From the NCBI GenBank assembly GCA_964019335.1, contig OZ025721.1, positions 248,001 through 312,000 of the forward strand: a DNA stretch of 64,000 nucleotides. The letters are read 5' to 3'. This document shows positions 1-9,089 of this stretch, piece by piece. The DNA is from Diplonema japonicum (Eukaryota; Euglenozoa; Diplonemea; Diplonemida; Diplonemidae). Numbering within the stretch: the stretch's first letter is position 1; the number at the start of each line of letters is the position of its first letter. Under the pieces are notes generated by a model. That model was given only the letters and a program-made list of their open reading frames with translations, did not search any database and was not told the origin of the DNA. Position numbers and translations under genes: made by a program.

Positions 1-111
1 TCTTCCCCCCCCCCTTTTTTTGACATCCTCGTTTTTCATCCCATTCGAAAAAAATCTACAATAGGAGAGGGTGCGGTGGGGGCGTGGGGGTGGGGTGGGG
101 GGGGGGAAACA

Positions 112-2976
112 ATGAAACGTACCACCCTGAGGTACGGGGGGGAAGAAGTTTCCAGCTCATGGTGGGAAATAGACTGCCTGGGGAACAAGGTGTTCAGCGC
201 GATCCTCGAAAAAGCGAGACGGGAGGGCGAGAGCTCCGACGAGGTGATCCGAAAAATGCTGCTGGTACCCCCTGCCATCATCATGTTCTGCGTGTTCGTC
301 TTGCTCCTCATATATGAAATCGTATTCTTCTCAACGTCGGGCCCCTTGAGGCTCACACTGTCATGTGTGGTGTGCACAACATTGCTGGCTGTCTGTATCA
401 ACGCCATAAGATTGAAGACACTAACAATGCGTCTTGTGGAGGTGGGCGTGTGTGTGCTGATGATAGCCACCATTCTATCTGACCTGGTCAACGTGGGCCT
501 GTATGAACAATGGTTTATTGCGGTGCTTTTAATGGACGTTCTGTTGTTGACCAACCCCGACCCACGTTTGGCGTGGACTTTGTACGGAATGACGATGTCG
601 TGGATTGTACTCCGGACTGCCGAGGATGCGTCCCGTTTTGGAATGTACGAACACATCCCGTACAACGAGGATAACCAACCCCGCCCTGCAGAAGGGTGGT
701 CCTGGGGTTTCCCCATTCTTGTTCTTCGTTGCGGTGTGTTCGGGTTGGACCACGCATTGACCCGCAGGTTCGCCGTCGGGATGAAAAAAGAACGCGAACG
801 CCTTGACACATCCGTCATTATGGCCGAAGAAGTTGCCGACGCGCTTATTCGGTTCGATTTAATAAGAGCGGAGTCTTTAATCTCATCGCAGGACGTTGCC
901 ATTAAAGACTCGTTCATCCGTCTTCTCGAAAACCTCAAAATGTACCGTCCGTACCTTCCGCCGACTATTTTTTGCGGCGGCGACGAGGATGCTTATCTCA
1001 GGAAGGAGGACAGCAATTCTTATTTCGTTCCCATACCCGGTGCGGTGATGCCCAATCAAGACCCGACGTCGCCTGCATCATTGACACAAACACAAACAGA
1101 AATCGAGCTTGAAGAGATCACAGTAACCGACGCAAAACTCCGTGAGAACCTCGAGGTTGGAGTCCGGGTTCGGAAAGGTTCTGTTTTGCGAACGGCATTC
1201 GACACGATCAGTCTGGAAGTCCAGGACACCTTTGCCCTGGTCGCACCTTTCGCAGAGGTGTGTCTCCAGGAAGTGAAGAACTGGGGCGGGGTGGTCCTGC
1301 ATCTAAACGGGTCGGTTTTGCTCGCAGGTTGGAACACGCATTTACCATGCCCGAGGCATTCTTTACATGCTGTTCGATGCAGTTTGATTTTGGGAAATTC
1401 CTTGACGTCATCTCCCACAGCGTTTCCTCATCATTGCTGTGTGACTGCTTGCGGGCGGCTGGCCGTCGGTTCGACAGGGACAGAATTCATCAGATCACCA
1501 TTTGTCCTGGGAAACCCTGTAGTGCAAGTCGAAGCCATGTCGATCCTGTGCCGCCCGCTTGACTGCACGCAAATCATAACAGAGGGCGTGTATGAAGCCA
1601 CACGGACACAGGTGAACGGCAGGCTGATAGATGTTATTCCTGAAATCCCGTGTCCCTACGCGGGCAATCTGGACTCCATTGGGTTGTACGAGTTGTGTGA
1701 TTTCTTTCCGTTTGAAAGGACGCAGTATATGAATGCGTTTATAGCTTTTTCGGTGAATAAACCGGAGTCGGTGGATCTGTTCCAAGAGTATCTCAAAGAA
1801 TGTCCCGGTGATGTGCAAGCAGCGAGGATTCTCAAGCTCGCGTTGGCCGCTCGAGACCGTCCCGAGTTCCTCCCCATCCCGTATGTGCGGAGCATGGTCG
1901 GGTGGAAGATGCTGGAACAGGAAGCGGAGGGAATCCTTCCCGAGGACGTGAAAGCGTTGTTCTCTTTCAAAAGAGAGGTGAAGAGGGTTCCCGAGCTACC
2001 GCCGCCCATGCTCGAACAAGACCAGCTTTTAAAAGCCCTCCACGCAGCAGCTTCCAAACGCAACTCTATGCACGACAATTTCGAATTCGTCGATCTCGAA
2101 GGATCACGGTGGTACCGATCAGGAAAATCCCTCGGTTCGGGTTCGTTCGGGGAGGTGTGGCTGGGCATGGGCGAAGACGGAGGATTAGTTGCGATGAAAT
2201 GGCTCGCCGTGTCCGGCCCGAAGGATTTCGACACAATAACAAACCTGTCAAAATGCAGCGGCGAATCCAGTAAGAAATCACCGTCGGTTCGAAGCATGAC
2301 CAGCTTCACAGACCAACGCCTAAAAGAACGCCTCGAGGAGGTCAAGAAAGAAGTCGAGCTCTTATCCAAACTAAAACACGAGAACATTGTCTGCTACCTC
2401 TCCGTCGCAGCCGTTCAAACCTCCATCGTCATCAACATGGAGTACGTTCCGGGGGGTTCGCTCCAAAACCTCTTGGAACAGTTTGGAATCTTGCCCCTGT
2501 CATCAGTACAGAGGTACGTAAAGGACATCTTGAAGGGGTTCAGATACCTCCATAAAACCAATGTCGCACATCGTGATTTCAAACCCGGCAATGTTTTGGT
2601 TCAAATCGATGGACAATGCAAACTATCCGATTTCGGTGCATCCGCAGCTTTAAGCGATGTAATGGGGCGAAATGTGGTGGGTACTTTGCTTTACATGTCA
2701 CCCGAAGCCTGTCGAGGTGAGGCTGACACAAGTTCCGACATATGGAGTCTAGGCATCACAACGGCGCAAATGCTCTCAGGGGAGCTACCTTACAATGTGT
2801 CTGAGATCGAGCCGCACACGTTTCTGTACCATCTCAGTAAAGAGAGGGAGGACTTCCTGCCTGTGATTCCCGATTTGATAGATGAGGACGCCAAGGAGTT
2901 TATAAAGAGCTGCGTGTTGTTGAACAACAGGCCTGCGGCGGACGAACTGCTTTACCACAAGTTCATTGTTGGGTAG
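112..2976 (+). CDS. Multi-TM protein with degenerate class III cyclase-like domain and C-terminal Ser/Thr kinase (MAP3K-like)
   Basis: Predicted 954 aa. I start at the first ATG (112); the in-frame stretch upstream is G-rich low complexity without an ATG. Residues about 50-225 hold four or five hydrophobic helices. Residues about 355-530 resemble a class III nucleotide cyclase fold (GRLAVGSTGTEF, then FVLGNPVVQVEAMS), but I do not see the metal-binding Asp pair, so it is probably a non-catalytic sensor. From about residue 663 there is a complete kinase domain: glycine loop GSGSFGEVW, VAMKW lysine, HRDFKPGN catalytic loop, DFG, then GTLLYMSPEA and SDIWSLGI. The GTxxYMSPE and STE-type features suggest the MAP3K group. 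It probably links a membrane sensor to a MAP kinase cascade; the ligand is unknown. No intron is evident. The kinase call is secure; the cyclase-like call is moderate. Confidence 0.88.
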   Translation: MKRTTLRYGGEEVSSSWWEIDCLGNKVFSAILEKARREGESSDEVIRKMLLVPPAIIMFCVFVLLLIYEIVFFSTSGPLRLTLSCVVCTTLLAVCINAIRLKTLTMRLVEVGVCVLMIATILSDLVNVGLYEQWFIAVLLMDVLLLTNPDPRLAWTLYGMTMSWIVLRTAEDASRFGMYEHIPYNEDNQPRPAEGWSWGFPILVLRCGVFGLDHALTRRFAVGMKKERERLDTSVIMAEEVADALIRFDLIRAESLISSQDVAIKDSFIRLLENLKMYRPYLPPTIFCGGDEDAYLRKEDSNSYFVPIPGAVMPNQDPTSPASLTQTQTEIELEEITVTDAKLRENLEVGVRVRKGSVLRTAFDTISLEVQDTFALVAPFAEVCLQEVKNWGGVVLHLNGSVLLAGWNTHLPCPRHSLHAVRCSLILGNSLTSSPTAFPHHCCVTACGRLAVGSTGTEFIRSPFVLGNPVVQVEAMSILCRPLDCTQIITEGVYEATRTQVNGRLIDVIPEIPCPYAGNLDSIGLYELCDFFPFERTQYMNAFIAFSVNKPESVDLFQEYLKECPGDVQAARILKLALAARDRPEFLPIPYVRSMVGWKMLEQEAEGILPEDVKALFSFKREVKRVPELPPPMLEQDQLLKALHAAASKRNSMHDNFEFVDLEGSRWYRSGKSLGSGSFGEVWLGMGEDGGLVAMKWLAVSGPKDFDTITNLSKCSGESSKKSPSVRSMTSFTDQRLKERLEEVKKEVELLSKLKHENIVCYLSVAAVQTSIVINMEYVPGGSLQNLLEQFGILPLSSVQRYVKDILKGFRYLHKTNVAHRDFKPGNVLVQIDGQCKLSDFGASAALSDVMGRNVVGTLLYMSPEACRGEADTSSDIWSLGITTAQMLSGELPYNVSEIEPHTFLYHLSKEREDFLPVIPDLIDEDAKEFIKSCVLLNNRPAADELLYHKFIVG

Positions 2977-3217
2977 CGGGGGTGTGGGTTATGTTAATAT
3001 TTTAAAAAAAAAGGTTTTTTTTATTATTATTCCTCCTCTTATTTTCCCTTTCCGCACGGTGGGGGGGGGGGGGGGGGGGGGGGTTTGACCGCTACAAGAA
3101 GAAGAAGAAGAAGAAGAAGAAAAAAAAAAACTCCAGCCTGTGTTCTGGAAGACGAAAAAAAAAAGGGAGGGGAAAAGTTCCCACCTCATTTTTAATGGTT
3201 TTTTTTTTTCTCTCTCT

Positions 3218-3256
<39 letters not shown>

Positions 3257-4307
3257 CCGTCCTGTACCTTGCCTGCTTCGCCTCTTTCGTGCCCCCAGAA
3301 GAAAAAAAAAAACACAAAAGAGCGTTTCCACGCTGATACGCGCTGGCCTAAGAAGAGGGAGATGGAGAAGGGAGGGGATACCGCTTCATACCAACCGAAA
3401 GAAGAATGAGAAAACAACTATTCAGCACTTAAACCAGCTCAAAGAAATAGAGTAAATAGCTTCACACACCCCCCGCTGTCCCACTTTATTTCCCGCCCCT
3501 AAAGACTTGGCAAACGCCGAGAGACTTTTAAAAATCTTAGTTTTTCATAGTCTTGTATCTATATTTTCCGGTTTATAAAAAAGAAAAGAGAAAGAAAAAA
3601 AAAAGAACATGAAGTGTTATTGAACCTCCCCCTCCCCCCCCCACCGTGCACAGGCCAGTAAACTTTTTTTTTTTCTTTTTTATTCCATTCGAAATCTAAT
3701 TATTTTCAAACTCATTTCTTCTTTTCAAAAGAAAACAAAAACAAAAACAAAAAAAAAAAAAAAAAAACAAAAAAAAAAAGGAAATTGACTAAAACAGTGG
3801 CCAGAGTAAAAGAAAAGAAAGGGGGAGGGAATAAAAAAGAAAACCAAACTTTATCCCCTCCTCCCCCCTTTCCTGCATTCCTCCTTTGTACAATCAACAA
3901 CGACAGCAAGTCAAAAGGGTTGCTCTTTTCTTTTCTCTTCTTTTTTTTTTGATTTTTTTTTTTTTTGAAAGTAGAAAAAGTGAGCCAGCGCTATGCGCTT
4001 TAAAAAAAAAAAAAAGAATCTCTTTCTTTAATATTTGAAATCTGTACAAACCAAAAGCTGCCTCTCTTTTCTTCTTTTTTTTTTCGTCTTCTTTTTTTGC
4101 GGTGAAGATTTCTGATAAAAGACTTGGTAGAAGAAGAAAAAAGGGGAAAATGGTAGTTATTTTATTGTCTTGTTCCTGAAGGTGTGGTTTCTGTGGTTTT
4201 CTAATTACCGGAGTTGGACTTAATATGAAACGGAAAAGAATACAAATCCGAAAAATATTTCGCCGTTTGTTCCATATTTATTCTGTTCCAAATTATATTT
4301 CCGCTGT

Positions 4308-4346
<39 letters not shown>
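2977..4346. other. Homopolymer-rich intergenic spacer
   Basis: No convincing gene is present. The stretch carries a G run near 3061-3083, T runs near 3222-3252, A runs near 3750-3779 and a T run ending at 4346. ORFs here encode only poly-Lys or poly-Phe and are not real. It probably holds the 3' UTR of the kinase gene and further spacer. Confidence 0.7.
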
Positions 4347-4347
<1 letters not shown>

Positions 4348-4870
4348 GGAAAAACACTGTTCACGGTAAGCAAATAACTTTTTTCCACCGTTTCCTTAAA
4401 CCTAAAAAAAAATTTTCCACCAGGTACGGTAACTACAACTTTTTTTCCACCGTTACTGTAACCACCAAGTTTTTCCCTTATGCAACTACAAACTTTTTTT
4501 CCACCAAACACGGTAACCTGTATCATTTTTATGCCTGATTAGGGTTTGGGAAAGAACTGGGACTGAACCCAACCAGTTGAGAAATGCAGGTTGCAGCATT
4601 ATGCCCAACCTTTCTCCAGTTGCTGCACATGTTCTTCCCCTCCCCCTCACTCCGCTTCCTCTTCGCCGGCCTGCCTATTTGTGACTGTCACGATTGGTGG
4701 CCTGAGACGTTTTCACAGGCAGAAGGGGGTGGACACGAAAAAAATCCAAAATTTCGAAAAACTAAAAATGAGAACAATAGGAAGGTTTCATGGGAGAGTG
4801 GAAAAAAAGTTATGGGTTACCGTACTTGGTGGAAAAAAGTTATTTGTTTACCGTGAAGGGTGTTTTTCTC
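4347..4870. repeat. MITE-like element with about 43-nt imperfect inverted ends
   Basis: The left arm (4347-4389) and the right arm (4828-4870) are reverse complements over 43 nt with about five mismatches, including the core TTCACGGTAA and AACTTTTTTCCACC. Inner copies of the same motif (ACGGTAAC followed by CTTTTTTTCCACC) recur near 4429-4450, 4451-4480 and 4490-4517, and in inverse near 4797-4825. There is no coding capacity. A related block occurs near 56530-56555. This looks like a short non-autonomous element or a fold-back structure; target-site duplications cannot be defined because the flanks are T runs. Confidence 0.6.
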
Positions 4871-4928
4871 TTTTTTTTTTTCCAAGGCGTCCTGTCACAT
4901 ACCGCAGGTACCCTTAAATGTCTTTTTT

Positions 4929-4959
<31 letters not shown>

Positions 4960-5252
4960 GTCAAGATCAGAAATCGCACCAGGAAGAAGGAAAAAAAAAA
5001 AGAGAAAAAAAAGGGAACCAACTTACTTGTTTCCGGGAGGGAAACATCCAAAAAAAAGGGGGGGGGGTAAAATATTCTCTTGCCAACACCCACCCTTTAA
5101 AAAAAATAAAAGAAAAGCCTTTCTTCTGGAAGAGAAAAAAAAAAGAGAGAAACTTACTATATTTGTGTCGTACTTTTTCTTTTCTTTTTTCTTAGTTGTT
5201 GTTTGCTGTCTTTTCCCGCCTTATAAAAAAAAAAAAGAAGAAGGGAAAAAAC

Positions 5253-8200
5253 ATGGAAGAACCGATCCCGCAACATGCAGGTGGAGGGGTTTGCGCGAAG
5301 CTGCCTGCATTGCGGCAGGCTCCCGCTCAGCAAACGGACGTGTGGACGAAAGGAACGAACGGGAAAACAAAGTTTCTATCCTCACACAACACCGTCCAAG
5401 GCCGGGACCTGGTTGTGGGGAAGAAAAAAGGCAAAAACGGAAAGGGGTTATGGGTGGTAAGAGACCAGCCCATGGAAAAACAGCGGTTCCGGGAACGAAT
5501 CCCGAAACAGATCAACGCGTTTAACATGAAACAGTACGGACAGGGGAACACGAACCACTCGAAACAACAGGATCTGTTGGAGAAGTGGATGACAAACTAC
5601 CAAACCGAACAGGTTGCCTTTTCATCAGTAGCAACGTGGGCCGAGGTTGTCCTCCGCAGAGTCTTAGCAGACACTGCTCACCTCAACAGACCGAACCCCC
5701 TTCGAACTGCTGTGTGCTGCATGCTGCTCGACAGAGTTTCTGCTTTATTCGGCAGATACGAAGGCCTCCTGACACGCTTAACTGATGAGATATTCGCCTC
5801 TATCTATCACGACTGGCCGACAAACACGGAGTTTAAAAAGCCTGCTGACCAGCTTCCCACCTTGCTTCCATTGCCATCGCACCCAATAAAGCCTCACAGC
5901 CTCGCCCCTTTGAACCGTGCTGAGAGTTTTTCATCGTCTGTGGCTCCATCTGATCAACCCGAAGAGAGTTCGGTTCCGGGAGACGACGCTTTTTCAGAAC
6001 CCGAACCCGAGCAGCGCCACCTCAAAAGCCCTCGAAAAGCTGTTCATGAGCTCAACAACATGTCGAGTTATTTCCAGGTCTGCCGGCAGTTGGTTTTTTC
6101 GCAAGACAGTGCTTTAACGGTCGACAGGGGAGGTCAGAACAGCATGTCGATCACAGATGTGTTGAACGCTGCGATCAGCAGATGGCAACGCTCGATTTTG
6201 CGGATTTACTTTTTGAACTGGAGGATGGTCGGGCGCAAGGAACGGTCGCGGAAGGAGCGGGTTCGAGGCATTGCCGAGCGTCTTTTTCTGAAAAAGCTCC
6301 TTGTTTTGAAAAAGAAATGCTTCTCGGAGTGGAAGGAGGTCGCGCAAAACCGGAAGACAAGGGTGACCCGAGAATGCGAGGACATCCGCGCCAAAGCCAT
6401 CAACACAAAGATGGCGAAGAAGCTCCTTGAACTCGAAGCCTCTTGGCAGGAAACCCAAAGCAAAATGGAATATTTCCGAAGTGAGTACCACAAGTGCAAA
6501 TCGATCCTCCTCAAAATGTCCGGCCTCCTCCGGAAGTTCAGGGAGGCTTCTGGAAAAGAAGAAGCAACCGACGACCCCGAACCGGAAGAAAACGACGACA
6601 GCCAAAACGACACCACCCGACTCGGAGAAGCCAAAGAGGACCCCTTGGAGAAGTCATTCAACCCGCAAATAACGAATGATGACAAAGACCCCACGGAACA
6701 GAATGACGAACCGACGTCTAAAAACAGCACACATCCGTTAGACGCAAAGACTATAAAACAGTCCATAGATGCAATGGACGCAAGGATCACCGACGCTGTA
6801 AAGTCGAAGGGCCCCCCGTTGGACAAGGTAATGGATACTCTGCTGTCGAACGACGAAGCGATACGTAAAAAAGCCCACGGACACCAAACCAGTCCGACAA
6901 AGCTCTTCGATCAGCAGCAGCACGTCAAAGACGGCGAGACGGTAAAACAGCGAACCCCATTCACAGAGGTCTTGAGGTGGGTCAATACCCAAGTTCACTC
7001 CTTAATAACCCCGTACAAAAAAATCACGAATTTTGTAACGGACTTTAGGAACTGTCACAACTACGGGTACCTTTTGCAGTCCTTGATAGACGAAGACACG
7101 GAGGTTCCCGTCCGGCAAATCGCGGAACTATGCTTGGACGCGAGCTTGGAAGATTCAAAGAAAGCTGTGGCGGTCTTGCAGGTTGCGCAATCGTTGTTAG
7201 GGACAAGCTTGGAAGGTATCATGAAGCCTTCCGACATACTTAAAATGAAGGCATCGAAGAACAGCAGTCTGGTGTACAAGCTGTTCGAAAAATTTTCGAC
7301 TTCATCGAAAATCGCGCGTGCTTTGCAAAACCCAACGAGTACTATCGTGCAAAACAAACCCGATACTGACCCCGATGACGCGTCCTTGGATCTAGACGGC
7401 TTCGACTCGCAGGCAAGCGAACCGGTCTCCAAAGACAACAAAGGAAAAACTTCGAACATTGAACCCGAACCGACGAACGACGACTACGACAGATGGCTCA
7501 TGGAATACCCCGATGAAGATGACATTGCACCCGACACCCGTTCCCCAACTTCAGTGCAACTCGACAGAGAAAACACAATCTTATCACGATCCGTGACACC
7601 AATCGTAAACCCCGACGGCGACCAACCCAAAGAAAACACACCGCCTTTGGCACACAGCCTGAGACAACACAGACACGTGACGCTCGGTGATATTCTCCAG
7701 GGAACGGATCCCGGTTCGCTTGTTATTTTGAAGAATTCGGAGCCTTCGCCGAAGTCCAACGACGAGAGACACCCTTTGTTGAAGTGGTTCAATAAACAGC
7801 TTACTGAAGGAGGGTGCGGGGGTGTGAAGAATTTCGCGGACGATCTGAAAGACTTCAAGAAGTACGCAGAAGTCCTTGCATTGCAAAGCCCGAACCGATG
7901 CCCGTCCCTCTTGACAGTCACCGATGTAGCCGAACGACGCCGTCTCGTCGGGCAGGTTCTGGGAAGTTTTGGAGTCTTTCCCAAGCTTCCCGACACGGGA
8001 GAGACGGATTGCGACCTTCGCCGGGCTCACATGACGTTCATGGTTCTGTTCCATTCCGTGCTCACGACTGCTGTTCAGAACTCGCTTGTGATACTCGGTA
8101 CACAGGTCATCCCCACCGAAACAGAAATCTGCGAAGCTTTGAAGATCTCAAAAGACAATCCCAGCGACACTAAGGAAATCCTTGCAACGCTCGAGAGAAA

Positions 8201-8879
8201 CGCAGTCGTGCTGCAAAAGGTATTTCTCATCTATTCCTGCGCGCAAGGGTGCGACTTGGTCATGGGCAAGACAGAGTGGAACGCGTTCTGTAAAGGTTGC
8301 GGCCTTCATGACGCTGGTATTCGGTTCCCAGTCGGGGCGAAGAAACCTTTAGTAGAGGCCACGAAGGGAGTTCTTAGAGCTGCACAAAGTCGGATAGCGG
8401 CTTTCAACACAACAGCACTTGAAGCCGTCCGTGCGCTCATCGAGGATGTGATCATCCCCAAAGCTCCGCTCGAGGAGCTCATCGCCTTCCACGCGTCCTT
8501 AGATTTACCTGATATCTCTGGCACCCTGAAGCCCATTGCGCAAGAGCTCAAGAAAATATTTAGGTGTCATGCAACGCGTGACCGTAAGGGCGATTTCGTG
8601 GTCTCTTGGGCCGCTTTTTTGACGTTTCTCATCAACGCAAAGCTCCTCTCCCCAACACTGAACCCAAAGGCTGCTTTCGTGGTTTTCGCGTCGGTGCAAA
8701 CCGATCTGGCAGGGCTTACTTTTCTCGAATTTCTGAAAGCGTTGTGCAGCCTAGCAACCCTGCGGGTGTGTTTTTTTTTTTTTTTTAAAGGAAAAGTAAA
8801 ACAGGACCCGATGCCGTTCCATAGCTTGCGCTTCCAGGTAGAAAGGTTCATGAAAATGATTGTCGCCGAAGCAGCGTGA
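5253..8879 (+). CDS. CH-domain-like cytoskeletal protein, paralogue A (one short intron)
   Basis: Exons 5253-8765 and 8805-8879. The 39-nt intron (GTGTGT...AACAG) contains a T run, is a multiple of three and has no stop, so it can be overlooked; splicing gives about 1195 aa. The N-terminal region (nt 5570-5800) shares a helical block with the next gene, including the motif VCCMLL/AVCCMLL. Residues about 310-365 have WxxxxxxxxFxxW spacing like Sfi1/centrin-binding repeats (LRIYFLNWR, CFSEWKEV). Residues about 570-680 look like a calponin-homology domain (EVLRWVN, ITNFVTDFRNCHNYGYLLQS), and about 840-945 a second, weaker one (LLKWFNKQL). The region between is acidic and disordered. A structural role at microtubules or a flagellum is plausible but inferred. 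Confidence 0.75.
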   Translation: MEEPIPQHAGGGVCAKLPALRQAPAQQTDVWTKGTNGKTKFLSSHNTVQGRDLVVGKKKGKNGKGLWVVRDQPMEKQRFRERIPKQINAFNMKQYGQGNTNHSKQQDLLEKWMTNYQTEQVAFSSVATWAEVVLRRVLADTAHLNRPNPLRTAVCCMLLDRVSALFGRYEGLLTRLTDEIFASIYHDWPTNTEFKKPADQLPTLLPLPSHPIKPHSLAPLNRAESFSSSVAPSDQPEESSVPGDDAFSEPEPEQRHLKSPRKAVHELNNMSSYFQVCRQLVFSQDSALTVDRGGQNSMSITDVLNAAISRWQRSILRIYFLNWRMVGRKERSRKERVRGIAERLFLKKLLVLKKKCFSEWKEVAQNRKTRVTRECEDIRAKAINTKMAKKLLELEASWQETQSKMEYFRSEYHKCKSILLKMSGLLRKFREASGKEEATDDPEPEENDDSQNDTTRLGEAKEDPLEKSFNPQITNDDKDPTEQNDEPTSKNSTHPLDAKTIKQSIDAMDARITDAVKSKGPPLDKVMDTLLSNDEAIRKKAHGHQTSPTKLFDQQQHVKDGETVKQRTPFTEVLRWVNTQVHSLITPYKKITNFVTDFRNCHNYGYLLQSLIDEDTEVPVRQIAELCLDASLEDSKKAVAVLQVAQSLLGTSLEGIMKPSDILKMKASKNSSLVYKLFEKFSTSSKIARALQNPTSTIVQNKPDTDPDDASLDLDGFDSQASEPVSKDNKGKTSNIEPEPTNDDYDRWLMEYPDEDDIAPDTRSPTSVQLDRENTILSRSVTPIVNPDGDQPKENTPPLAHSLRQHRHVTLGDILQGTDPGSLVILKNSEPSPKSNDERHPLLKWFNKQLTEGGCGGVKNFADDLKDFKKYAEVLALQSPNRCPSLLTVTDVAERRRLVGQVLGSFGVFPKLPDTGETDCDLRRAHMTFMVLFHSVLTTAVQNSLVILGTQVIPTETEICEALKISKDNPSDTKEILATLERNAVVLQKVFLIYSCAQGCDLVMGKTEWNAFCKGCGLHDAGIRFPVGAKKPLVEATKGVLRAAQSRIAAFNTTALEAVRALIEDVIIPKAPLEELIAFHASLDLPDISGTLKPIAQELKKIFRCHATRDRKGDFVVSWAAFLTFLINAKLLSPTLNPKAAFVVFASVQTDLAGLTFLEFLKALCSLATLRVCFFFFFKGKVKQDPMPFHSLRFQVERFMKMIVAEAA

Positions 8880-9089
8880 GCGTGGCCTTTCTCTTTTCTT
8901 TCCCTCCCTTCGATGATAAAGAAAGCAAGAAAGTAAAAGGAAAAGGGGCGGGGGGCAAGAAAGAAAAAAGAGAAAAGAAGGGATTTTCCAACCCCTATTC
9001 TTTTAATGGTTGCAAAAAAAAAAAAAAAAAGTTACTTTCCTTCCCTTTTTTTTTTTAAAGTTTTTTCCACCCATAAAAATAGGGTCACG

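Noticed and set aside
2989-3417. ORFs encoding poly-Lys, poly-Phe or poly-Pro in spacers (also 3712-3909, 4293-4526, 30586-30821, 44639-45197)
   Set aside because: They are translations of homopolymer tracts with no conserved or globular sequence.
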